This document shows positions 11,723 through 11,786 of a stretch of DNA of 11,786 nucleotides, piece by piece. Position 1 is the first letter of the stretch; every line of letters begins with the position of its first letter. Made by a program: the position numbers and the translations under genes. Below the pieces are notes generated by a model. It was not told the origin of the DNA. It did no database searches and saw only the letters and a program-made list of their open reading frames with translations. The stretch spans positions 1-11,786 of the forward strand of contig CABSAN010000062.1 of assembly GCA_902475785.1 (NCBI GenBank), in the 5' to 3' direction. This DNA comes from an uncultured Collinsella sp. GTDB lineage: Bacteria; Actinomycetota; Coriobacteriia; Coriobacteriales; Coriobacteriaceae.

Positions 11723-11786
11723 CAGCCTTGGGGCTGTCAGCATGGCAGAGAACCCACTTGTCGGCCTTCCAGTAGCAGTAGCTGTC
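11667..11786 (-). CDS. 3' end of an unrecognised minus-strand gene (partial)
   Basis: Only the last 39 codons and the TAG stop (11667-11669) are inside the window. The visible C-terminus contains 'YCYWKADKWVLCH', a linker 'ADSPKAAEG' and the end 'GGYVGLIGKNLDITVD'. The frame is open across the whole visible stretch. Its conservation is supported by the paralogous tail at 10245-10319, which differs silently in the core. Aromatic residues and the 'GYVG' turn would suit a small beta-barrel or SH3-like wall-binding fold, but this is a guess and no family is recognised. Confidence 0.7.
   Translation of the reverse strand, partial: DSYCYWKADKWVLCHADSPKAAEGGYVGLIGKNLDITVD

Overview
The window looks like chromosomal DNA from a gut coriobacterium (Actinomycetota), most likely Collinsella or a close relative. 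This is inferred from high GC with strong C/G third-position bias, from the protein families present, and from the gene arrangement. No rRNA or marker gene is present to fix the taxonomy.

Region 1 (3-4301, + strand) is a run of four genes in one direction, each with a Shine-Dalgarno site. They encode a DUF4428-like double zinc-ribbon protein, a TFIIB-type zinc-ribbon protein with two C-terminal membrane segments, an SPFH-domain ('virion core protein'-like) protein ending in two zinc ribbons, and a secreted lipoprotein. The second and third genes recall YdjG and YdjI of the Bacillus subtilis pspA-ydjGHI membrane-stress locus. A membrane or envelope-maintenance role is therefore the best guess. 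The run ends at a very strong rho-independent terminator (4350-4390).

Region 2 (8407 down to 4411, - strand) is a tightly overlapping three-gene signalling operon. It encodes a roughly 8-TM protein with a kinase-like layout but no recognisable H, N or G boxes, then a membrane-bound HisKA_3-type histidine kinase, then a NarL/LuxR-type response regulator. The genes overlap by GTGA and ATGA, which suggests translational coupling and one signalling complex.

Region 3 (9980 down to 8550, - strand) is a single family GH1 6-phospho-beta-glucosidase with both catalytic glutamates and the phosphate-binding signature. A strong hairpin lies just downstream of it.

Region 4 (about 10130-11786) is an accessory-looking segment. 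A stand-alone AAA/ORC-like ATPase gene (10364-11470) is bracketed by two copies of one block: a REP-like GGGGACAGGCACC element, a long-loop palindrome built on TCTCGATCTGTAACA, and the 3' end of a minus-strand gene. The right copy belongs to a partial gene that runs off the window. The left copy is a truncated remnant whose reading frame carries only silent differences over its conserved core. The ATPase gene thus appears to sit where the body of a former paralogue used to be. A slippery run of AGGAAAAAA units precedes its start codon.
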